Source: Trebonia sp963759545
GTDB taxonomy: Bacteria; Actinomycetota; Actinomycetes; Streptosporangiales; Streptosporangiaceae
Reading direction: 5' to 3'
DNA length: 64,000 nt
NCBI GenBank assembly: GCA_963759545.1
Contig: CAVXAB010000021.1
Location: 62,001-126,000, forward strand
Part shown: positions 55,169 through 61,946 of the stretch, in pieces
Layout of the letters: every line of letters starts with the position of its first letter
Numbering within the stretch: the first letter of the stretch is position 1
Position numbers and translations under genes: made by a program
The notes under the pieces: generated by a model
Told to the model about the DNA's origin: nothing
Database searches by the model: none
What the model saw: only the letters and a program-made list of their open reading frames with translations

Positions 55169-55888
55169 GTGGACGATTGGAGCGAGAATGCAAGAGGTAG
55201 ATCTGGCGAGGCCGACTTGACGCAGGCAACCTCCACCGTGCGCCGCGGGGCAGGGCGTCCCACCCGCGAACAAGCCGAGGCACGCCACGAGGAACTGCTC
55301 GACGCCGCACTCGACCTGTTCCTTGAGCACGGTTTTGAGCTGACGACGATCGAGATGGTGGCCACCCGTGTCAGCATGACCAGGCGCACGGTCTATGCCC
55401 GCTATGCCGATAAGGCCGCGCTGTTTCGCGCCGCTGTGCAACGGGCCATCGAGCGGCAGATCGTGCCGCCGGAGGTGCTGGCCCGCTTCGACCAGGGTGA
55501 TCTCGCCGAAACGCTAGAGTCAGTCGCCCGGCTGCGCATCGGCCAGGTGATGACGCCGAACGGCCTGCGCCTGCAGCGCATCATCAACACCGAAAGCTAC
55601 CGATTCCCCGAGATCTTCACCGCCAACCTTGAGCAGAGCGCCAAGCCGGTGATGGACTTCGTCGCCGGCGTGCTCGACCGCGCCGTCGTCGCCGGCCAGA
55701 TCTCGCCCACCGACTCCGCCTTCGCCGCCTCCGCCTTCATGAGCATGGTGGTCGGCGGCCAGGTGCGCGCGATCGTTAGCGGCCGCGTGCCGACGCCAGC
55801 GGAACTGGACAGGAAGGTCCACTTCACCGTTCGCCTACTGCTCGACGGCCTCCGGCCACGCGGAGACGAGAGGGAGGAAGCACCGTGA
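55169..55888 (+). CDS. TetR-family regulator of the acyl reduction module
   Basis: 239 residues at most; GTG 55169 or TTG 55217 are possible starts. DNA-binding domain: RHEELLDAALDLFLEHGFEL, TTIEMVATRVSMTRRTVYAR, YADKAALFRAAVQRAIERQI. Ligand domain of the TetR_C type (MTPNGLRLQRIINTESYRFP). It is divergent from the LuxE/LuxC-type operon and its stop overlaps the SDR start by four bases, so it likely controls both directions. Confidence 0.88.
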   Translation: MDDWSENARGRSGEADLTQATSTVRRGAGRPTREQAEARHEELLDAALDLFLEHGFELTTIEMVATRVSMTRRTVYARYADKAALFRAAVQRAIERQIVPPEVLARFDQGDLAETLESVARLRIGQVMTPNGLRLQRIINTESYRFPEIFTANLEQSAKPVMDFVAGVLDRAVVAGQISPTDSAFAASAFMSMVVGGQVRAIVSGRVPTPAELDRKVHFTVRLLLDGLRPRGDEREEAP

Positions 55889-56760
55889 CAATCGATGCGA
55901 ACCGGCGCGTAGCGCTCGTCACCGGAGCCAGTTCAGGCATCGGGCAGTCGGCCGCCGTCAGGCTGGCAGCGCTCGGCTGGCAGGTAATCGGCGTCGGCCG
56001 CGACCCGCGGCGCAGTGCCGCCGCCGAAGCCGAGATCGCCGCGGCGGCGCGGGACGGCGCCTTCGCGATGGTGCGAGCCGACTTCACCCTGATGGCCGAG
56101 GTCAAGCGGGTGGCCGACGAGGTAAGGAGCCGCACCGGGCGTCTGGATGTCCTCGTCAACAACGCGGGCGGCGTGCGGGACCGGCAGGTCATCACCGCCG
56201 AGGGTACCGAGGCGACCTTCGCCGCCAACTACCTCGCGCCCTTCCTGCTGACGCGGGAACTGATGCCCCTGCTCAGGGCGAGCGCGGCCAGCCGGCCGGC
56301 AGGAACGACGCGGGTGATCGCCGTGTCATCGAGCGCCCACCGCGTGGTCGAGGGGCTCGACTGGGACGACCTGCAGAGTCTCGGCGGCGACTTCCGTCCC
56401 GTCCTGGCCTACGGCCGGGCGAAGCTGGCCAACATCCTCTTCACCCGCGAGCTGGCCCGCCGGGCCGCCCCGGACGGAATCGTCGCCCAGGCCATGCACC
56501 CCGGCGTGGTCGCGAGTAATTTCGCCTCCCACGGAGACGAGGCAATGCAGGCGCACATGGCCGCGGCTGACACCGTGTCGCCCGACGAGCCGGCCGAGAC
56601 GCTGGCCTGGCTGGCCACCGAGTCCGAAGGGGGCCACCGCAACGGGCGCTACTTCTACCGGAAGGCGGAGGAAACGCCCGCCGCAGCCGCACAAGACGAT
56701 GCAGCCGCCAGGCACCTGTGGGCGGAAAGCGAGATGCTGCTAGCCAGGCTCGGCTTCTAG
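55885..56760 (+). CDS. Short-chain dehydrogenase/reductase, retinol-dehydrogenase-like
   Basis: 291 residues. Cofactor loop TGASSGIGQSA, Arg-containing GVGRDPRRS (NADP preference), LVNNAGG, SSSAHRV (Ser) and YGRAK (Tyr/Lys). The C-terminus (MHPGVVASNFASHGDEAMQA, YFYRKAEETP) resembles RDH-type members that act on lipid alcohols/aldehydes. Overlap with the TetR gene by four bases ties it to the acyl reduction module; it could interconvert the aldehyde product and its alcohol. Confidence 0.87.
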   Translation: MTIDANRRVALVTGASSGIGQSAAVRLAALGWQVIGVGRDPRRSAAAEAEIAAAARDGAFAMVRADFTLMAEVKRVADEVRSRTGRLDVLVNNAGGVRDRQVITAEGTEATFAANYLAPFLLTRELMPLLRASAASRPAGTTRVIAVSSSAHRVVEGLDWDDLQSLGGDFRPVLAYGRAKLANILFTRELARRAAPDGIVAQAMHPGVVASNFASHGDEAMQAHMAAADTVSPDEPAETLAWLATESEGGHRNGRYFYRKAEETPAAAAQDDAAARHLWAESEMLLARLGF

Positions 56761-57340
56761 CCCGGCGATCGCGCACGTAGAAGCGGGCTGCGCAGTTTCG
56801 ACAACACCATGCCGCGCGGCCTGGCCGTGTTCGAGGCGCCCGGCTGGAGTACCCCGGGATCAGGACGTGTGAGCCGCTGGGCTTCCGCCGGGGTTTCTCG
56901 TTTTGTGGTAGGCAGCGTCGATGGCCGTGCGGGCACGGCGCCCGCTGGCATTCCCAATCACGGGATTTCCGAATGCTTACTCACGATCTTCGAGGGAAAT
57001 TCCTAGATGCGGCGGCTGATTCACATAAAAGGGCATAAGTGCCGCTGGAGTATTGCACGTCCGCGGAATCCTGTACTCAGTTCGATGCTCCGGCGGGCTT
57101 GATATTGAACGCCGCCGCTACTACTGTCGGGCAATGACGAGTGGGGGATGGCGCGCCAACTGTGCTCGGACTGTCGAAGACCCTGACTATGCAATCTATG
57201 CGCCCATCCGACATTCGCCTTAGCGCGGACTCATTCCTCACACCAACGACACAAAATCGCCGTCACAGCCTAGCGCCTGATTTTGGCCTGCGCGGAGTTA
57301 ACCAGCAGTCTAAAGAATGATGTCACTTCATGGAGGATGC
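56761..57340. other. Intergenic, no gene seen
   Basis: 580 bases. A 65-codon frame at 56809-57006 has no ribosome site or coding bias. From about 57000 the stretch is clearly less GC-rich than the window average, fitting a promoter region for the secreted protein at 57341. No clear repeat was found. Confidence 0.55.
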
Positions 57341-59110
57341 GTGAAGATTCCCTTCGTAAGTTCCGGCCTCGTGACGGTGACTGCCGTGGCGGCGCTGGGA
57401 CTGGGCATGATCGCCAGCAGCGCCGGGCCCGCCGTGGCCGCGACCCGCTCGAGCGCGGTCAACGCCCCCGTCTTCACCCTGCCGTTGCACATCGTCGGAC
57501 AGGTCAACCTCAGCGGACTTGCCCGGGCCGAACATCGCCAGCGGGTGCTGACCCAGCGGCAGGGCGCACCCATCTCCCGGGCGACCGTCAGCGGCAGGCG
57601 CTACCGGGCAGTGGACAATGCCCTGGTCACCCGCCATGCGGCCCGCGGGGCGTCCGCCCCAAGCCCCGCCCGTCGCGGCCTGTCCACGAGGAACGTACCC
57701 GGGGAGTTCGGATTCGCCGCCCTGAGCGGAGTCCAGCAGGCCGCGACGGCGGGCGGCATTGACCTCGAACCGCCCGACCAGGGCCTGTGCGCGGGTGGCG
57801 GGTACGTCATGGAGTTCGTCAACAACGCCCTGGCCATCTACGACGAGTCCGGATCCCAGCTGCTGGCCCCGATCGGCTCGGCGCAGGCATTCAAGCAACC
57901 CGCCTCGGACTTCTTCAGCGACCCGCGCTGTTACTACGACGCTCCCACCAAGCGCTGGTTCTACCAGGAGTTCGTCATCGGGAAGACCACCAGCAGGCAA
58001 TTCGAAGCTGTGAGCAACACGCAAGACCCCACCGGCGGCTACACCGTCTATTCGTGGAACACCACCGACGCCAAGACGAAGGGCTGCCCCTGTTTTGGCG
58101 ACTACGACAATCTGGGTGCCGACTCCAACGGCATTTATGTCACTACCGACCAGTTCGCCATCGCCCCGACCGGTCCCTTCAATGGGGTAGTCATCTACGC
58201 CATTTCCAAGGCCGAGCTCGAGAGCGCCGCCGAGACGGGCATCCTGCCGACGGTGGTCGGCTATCGCCTCACCAAGGACCCCTTCGGTCAGCCCTACATA
58301 GTGGCCCCGGCCAGCACTCCGCCCGGCGGGAGGTTCGCTCCCGGCACGGAGTACTTCGTCGAGTCCAATGGGAATGCGGGCTGCGACAACCACCTCGTGG
58401 TCTATGCCATGAACGACACATCCGAGCTCACGCTCGCCAGCAGCGGCCCGCCGGCGCTATACCGCACGGAGGTGACCACACAGCGATACGCCGTGCCGTC
58501 GGATGCGACCCAGAAGCCAGGGCCTCGGCCGCTCGGGGCGGCCTACCAGGCCCCGGCCGGAGGCATCCAGGCCGACTTCGACGCCGCGATGGAACCGACC
58601 TACACCGACGGCGATATCTACGCCCAGCTGGACACCGGGACGGCCAGCGGAAGCAACGCCGCCGCCTGGTTCATTCTCAGGCCAGCCCTGTCGGGAACGA
58701 GGCTATCGGCCAGGCTCATCCGCCAGGGCATGGTGGCGGTAAAGAACACCAGCCTGTTGTACCCGTACACCGCGGTGAACGCCAAGGGCCAGGGCTACCT
58801 GCTGTTTTCGCTGAGCGGACCGCACAACTACCCGAGCCCGGCCTACATCAGCTACGGGGCCGCGGGCCCCACGGGCCCGGTAATCGAGGCGACCGCCGGG
58901 GCCGCCCCGGAAGATGGCTTCACGTGTTACGCGGCCTTCGTCGGCCCGAACTACGGGGGATGCCGCTGGGGTGACTACTCGATGGGCGTGTTCAGCGACG
59001 GGCGGGTGTTCATGGCGACCGAGATGATTCCGCAGTCGTTCCGCGACACGCTGACTAACTGGGGCACCTACATCTGGAGCGCGCCACCACCGAGTGGGTA
59101 CCGGAAATAG
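57341..59110 (+). CDS. Large secreted hypothetical protein
   Basis: 589 residues from GTG 57341, with GGAGG 6 bases upstream. Signal peptide VKIPFVSSGLVTVTAVAALG, cleaved near AVA-AT. The mature part has propeller-like repeats (DPRCYYDAPTKRWFYQEFVI, DYDNLGADSNGIYVTTDQFA, EDGFTCYAAFVGPNYGGCRW, GDYSMGVFSDGRVFMATEMI) and scattered Cys pairs. DPRCYYD and WGDYS are motifs seen in sialidase-like/propeller proteins of actinomycetes without known function. No catalytic triad recognised. Followed by a terminator hairpin. Confidence 0.75.
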   Translation: MKIPFVSSGLVTVTAVAALGLGMIASSAGPAVAATRSSAVNAPVFTLPLHIVGQVNLSGLARAEHRQRVLTQRQGAPISRATVSGRRYRAVDNALVTRHAARGASAPSPARRGLSTRNVPGEFGFAALSGVQQAATAGGIDLEPPDQGLCAGGGYVMEFVNNALAIYDESGSQLLAPIGSAQAFKQPASDFFSDPRCYYDAPTKRWFYQEFVIGKTTSRQFEAVSNTQDPTGGYTVYSWNTTDAKTKGCPCFGDYDNLGADSNGIYVTTDQFAIAPTGPFNGVVIYAISKAELESAAETGILPTVVGYRLTKDPFGQPYIVAPASTPPGGRFAPGTEYFVESNGNAGCDNHLVVYAMNDTSELTLASSGPPALYRTEVTTQRYAVPSDATQKPGPRPLGAAYQAPAGGIQADFDAAMEPTYTDGDIYAQLDTGTASGSNAAAWFILRPALSGTRLSARLIRQGMVAVKNTSLLYPYTAVNAKGQGYLLFSLSGPHNYPSPAYISYGAAGPTGPVIEATAGAAPEDGFTCYAAFVGPNYGGCRWGDYSMGVFSDGRVFMATEMIPQSFRDTLTNWGTYIWSAPPPSGYRK

Positions 59111-59159
59111 CGTCACCTACGCGGTCAGGAAACGACGGAAGATAACCGGCACGATTCGG

Positions 59160-59390
59160 TCAATGCGGACACGAAAACGGGCCGCCCCGCTCCCGAGCGA
59201 GGCGGCCCGCCAAGTGCCGTAGCAAGTGGGGGATGAACTCCGGCGGCAGGCCTAGCCAGCGAAGGTGCCCTGCGGCCGCCCAGCCGTTGACCAGGTAATC
59301 TCCGAGAGAATACTCCGTGCGCGTTAGTCCTCGAGCACGACACAAGGCACCCGGCTTCCGGTCAAAAATCATCATTCTGGAGTACTCCAT
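59160..59390 (-). CDS. Possible small protein divergent from the GT87/PadR region
   Basis: 76 codons from ATG 59390, whose start codon lies within the PadR-type operator region. The second half, DYLVNGWAAAGHLRWLGLPP, then EFIPHLLRHLAGRLARERG, reads like a real amphipathic protein and has GC-rich third positions. No family recognised; the hairpin at 59178-59209 falls inside its last codons, which argues against it. Confidence 0.25.
   Translation of the reverse strand: MEYSRMMIFDRKPGALCRARGLTRTEYSLGDYLVNGWAAAGHLRWLGLPPEFIPHLLRHLAGRLARERGGPFSCPH
59178..59209. terminator. Hairpin terminator
   Basis: CGGGCCGCC pairs with GGCGGCCCG, with an inner CGCTC/GAGCG stem, 68 bases after the secreted protein stop. 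An A-run on its left gives a short T-run for leftward transcription. Confidence 0.6.
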
Positions 59391-59421
59391 GAGAGACTAC
59401 TCCAGGAGTACTCTCTCGGTT
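59304..59421. promoter_or_regulatory. Cluster of PadR-type operators before the GT87 gene
   Basis: GAGAGAATACTCC (59304-59316, inverted copy of GGAGTATTCTCTC at 60725-60737), the perfect palindrome TGGAGTACTCCA (59378-59389) and ACTACTCCAGGAGTACTCTC just before ATG 59422. All share the GGAGTA half-site with the PadR promoter, so the same repressor should bind here. Confidence 0.6.
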
Positions 59422-61266
59422 ATGAGTGTTCCGCTGACGCTGCGTGACCCGCTTGAACAGGGGCCGGACCACGGAGACGAGACTCCCGCCGCTGGTAGGC
59501 CGAGAGCCTGGGCGGCTGCGCTATCGGTCATGATCGCGACTGCTGTCTGCGTCTGGCTCGCTTGTTCCTACCAGGATGACTTTCACGTCTACATGGCGGG
59601 AGCACATGGCCTGTTCTCGGGAACGCTCTACTCGACGTCGACCCGGGGAGACCTCTTCACGTATCCGCCGTTCGCCGCGCTTGTCTTCGTGCCGCTGGCG
59701 TGGCTCCCGAGCACGACCGCCGCCCAGGTCGTGTGGGCGCTGCTGAACGAGGCCGCGCTCGTCGCCCTGCTCACCATCGCGATCCGGGCGGTGCGCCCGG
59801 ACCTCCGGAGGCGATCGAGGCGGCTATGGGCTCTCGGACTCGCCGCGCCCGCTCTCTTCCTGGATCCGGTCCTCCTGGCCGTCCGCCACGGCCAGGTCGA
59901 CATACTCATCACGGTCCTGGTCCTGTGGGACCTGGCTGGCCCCCGAAGGCTCGCCGCGCTGACGGTTCCGCAGGGAGTTGCGACTGGACTGGCTGCGGCC
60001 GTCAAGCTCACGCCCCTCATCTTCGTTCCGTATCTCCTGCTCACCCGGCGCGGCCAGGCAGCGTGGCGCTGCCTCGGGACGTTCGCGGTGGCCGAGGCCG
60101 TCGCATTCGCGATCTCTCCTGGCGCGTCGATGGCGTACTGGACCCGTGACCTGTTCGACTACAAGCGAGTGGGCGGGTCTCTGGGCCTGCAAGGGTTGTT
60201 CGCGCCCACCGATCAGAGCCTTCTGGCCACGCTCGCCCGGATCGACCACGGGACCGTCTCGCCTGGACTGCAGTGGACCCTGGCGGGCGTCCTTGGTGTC
60301 CTGGGCGTGGCACTGGCCGCGTACGTCCACTTCCGCTGGTCGCCCTTCCTCGGCGTCGCGTTGTGCGCGACCTCGGGCCTGCTGGTCTCCCCGGTCACCT
60401 GGACGCACCACATGATCTGGGTCCTCCCTGTCGCCGTTTGGCTTGGTGCCGCACCCGATCGGCCGAACTGGGGGCGCGGGGCGGCGGCGTTCACGACGGT
60501 GCTCTTCTGGGTCTCGCCAATCTGGTGGGTGGCCGGCGCGGGGAGCGGACCCCTGCATGAAAGCGGCTGGCAGCTCATCGCGGGCAACTCGTTCTTTCTC
60601 TGGATGGTGCTCCTACTCGGAGCCTGCGCGGCGGCAATGCTTCAGGGCGCCGGATCGGCCAGCCGCAGGCGCGGCGACCAGGCACGCCCGTCATCCCTCC
60701 GATACTTCTCCAGAGAGTACTCTAGGAGTATTCTCTCGGTTATGACTGTTCCGCTGACACTGCTTGGCCTGCTCGAACGGGGGCCAAGCCACGGATATGA
60801 CCTGAAAAGGGACTACGACGCGTACTTCGCGCGGGGGAAGCAACTGCGCTACAGCCAGGTGTACGCGACCTTGAACCGGCTGGCGCGCGACGGGAAGGCC
60901 GTCGCCGGGCCCGTCGAGCAGGGCGCCGGGCCGGAACGCCACCTTTACGTGATCACCGACGAAGGGATCGCGGACGTGGAGCGCTGGCTGGCGGAGCCGG
61001 TTCCGCCGGAGCCGGACCTGCAGAGCGAACTGTTCGCCAAGGTCGTGCTCGCCCTGATGCTCGGCCGGCCAGCCGACGGGTACCTCGACCGCCAGCGGGC
61101 GGCGCACTTGCAGCGGATGCGCGAGCTCACCGACCTCAAACACGAGACGGATCAGATCGGCGTGCTCCTCGCCGACCATGCCCTTTACCGACTGGAGGCT
61201 GACCTTCGATGGATCGACCACACCGCGGCCCGATTGGACCTGGTGGCCCGATCAGTGCAGTCATGA
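59422..61266 (+). CDS. GT87-type polyprenyl-phosphate mannosyltransferase, in frame with PadR
   Basis: ATG 59422 opens with MSVPLTLRDPLEQGPDHG, a copy of the PadR N-terminus (MTVPLTLLGLLERGPSHG), then ~425 residues of a GT-C membrane glycosyltransferase (VWLACSYQDDFHVYMAGAHG with the Asp-rich first loop, FTYPPFAALVFVPLAWLPST, AVKLTPLIFVPYLLLTRRG, VSPVTWTHHMIWVLPVAVWL). GT87 enzymes add mannose or arabinose from polyprenyl phosphates to lipoglycans. There is no stop before the PadR start at 60742, so the frame runs to 61266. A fusion protein is possible, but PadR has its own promoter and start. Confidence 0.75.
   Translation: MSVPLTLRDPLEQGPDHGDETPAAGRPRAWAAALSVMIATAVCVWLACSYQDDFHVYMAGAHGLFSGTLYSTSTRGDLFTYPPFAALVFVPLAWLPSTTAAQVVWALLNEAALVALLTIAIRAVRPDLRRRSRRLWALGLAAPALFLDPVLLAVRHGQVDILITVLVLWDLAGPRRLAALTVPQGVATGLAAAVKLTPLIFVPYLLLTRRGQAAWRCLGTFAVAEAVAFAISPGASMAYWTRDLFDYKRVGGSLGLQGLFAPTDQSLLATLARIDHGTVSPGLQWTLAGVLGVLGVALAAYVHFRWSPFLGVALCATSGLLVSPVTWTHHMIWVLPVAVWLGAAPDRPNWGRGAAAFTTVLFWVSPIWWVAGAGSGPLHESGWQLIAGNSFFLWMVLLLGACAAAMLQGAGSASRRRGDQARPSSLRYFSREYSRSILSVMTVPLTLLGLLERGPSHGYDLKRDYDAYFARGKQLRYSQVYATLNRLARDGKAVAGPVEQGAGPERHLYVITDEGIADVERWLAEPVPPEPDLQSELFAKVVLALMLGRPADGYLDRQRAAHLQRMRELTDLKHETDQIGVLLADHALYRLEADLRWIDHTAARLDLVARSVQS
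60712..60737 (+). promoter_or_regulatory. PadR autoregulatory operator
   Basis: AGAGTACTCTAGGAGTATTC plus TCT forms an inverted repeat of AGAGTACTC-type arms just before the PadR ATG (60742). The same block with a few changes precedes the GT87 start. Confidence 0.65.
60742..61266 (+). CDS. PadR-family transcriptional regulator
   Basis: 174 residues. N-terminal winged helix: MTVPLTLLGLLERGPSHGYD, GKQLRYSQVYATLNRLARDG, ERHLYVITDEGIADVERWLA; the C-terminal helices (AAHLQRMRELTDLKHETDQI) form the dimer. It overlaps the ABC ATPase start by four bases (ATGA), so it is the first gene of a PadR-ATPase-permease operon, a common self-controlled exporter set. A palindrome lies directly upstream. Confidence 0.9.
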   Translation: MTVPLTLLGLLERGPSHGYDLKRDYDAYFARGKQLRYSQVYATLNRLARDGKAVAGPVEQGAGPERHLYVITDEGIADVERWLAEPVPPEPDLQSELFAKVVLALMLGRPADGYLDRQRAAHLQRMRELTDLKHETDQIGVLLADHALYRLEADLRWIDHTAARLDLVARSVQS

Positions 61267-61946
61267 CTGCCAATGTCTTGGAGGCGCGGGACCTTCATCT
61301 GTCCTTCGGTTTCACCCCGGCGCTGCGCGGCGCGTCGCTCAGCGTCCGGCCGGGCGAGATCGTCGCGGTTATGGGGCCGAGCGGCTCTGGCAAGTCCACC
61401 CTGCTGCACTGCCTGGCGGGCATCCTGGTCCCTGATGAGGGCGAGGTGGGGTTCGACGGGCAGCGGCTTGACACCCTGAGCGACGAGCGGCGCAGCGCGA
61501 TGCGCCGTGACCGGTTCGGGTTCGTGTTTCAGTCCGGCCAGCTCGTCCCTGAGCTCACCGCCGAAGAGAACGTCGCCCTGCCCCTGTTGCTGTCCGGCAC
61601 CCGCCGCGGTCCGGCGATGACGGCCGCCAGGAAGTGGTTTCCCACGCTCGGCCTGGACGGCCTCGAGCACAGAAGGTCCGGGGAGCTGTCCGGCGGGCAG
61701 GCGCAGCGGGTCGCGCTGGCCCGCGGGCTGGTCGCCGAACCCGAGGTGCTGTTCGCCGACGAGCCCACCGGGTCGCTCGACTCGATGTCCGGCGAACTGG
61801 TGATGGACCTGCTTACCGCCGGCGCCCGCCAGCACGGCACCACCGTCGTCCTGGTCACGCACGACGCCCGGGTCGCCGCCTACGCCGACCGCGAGGTCAT
61901 CGTCCGCGACGGCAAGGTCAGCACGCTCACCGGGGCGCAGCCGTGA
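61263..61946 (+). CDS. MacB/LolD-type ABC ATPase
   Basis: 227 residues from ATG 61263. Walker A VMGPSGSGKSTLLHCLAG, Q-loop FVFQSGQLVPELTAEENVAL, signature LSGGQAQRVALARGLV, Walker B VLFADEPTGSLDS, H-loop VTHDARVAAYAD. Works with the FtsX-type permease whose GTG (61943) overlaps its stop by four bases. Confidence 0.92.
   Translation: MTANVLEARDLHLSFGFTPALRGASLSVRPGEIVAVMGPSGSGKSTLLHCLAGILVPDEGEVGFDGQRLDTLSDERRSAMRRDRFGFVFQSGQLVPELTAEENVALPLLLSGTRRGPAMTAARKWFPTLGLDGLEHRRSGELSGGQAQRVALARGLVAEPEVLFADEPTGSLDSMSGELVMDLLTAGARQHGTTVVLVTHDARVAAYADREVIVRDGKVSTLTGAQP

Noticed and set aside
56809..57006. 65-codon plus-strand frame
   Set aside because: No ribosome site, no motif, and it spans a composition change typical of a promoter region.
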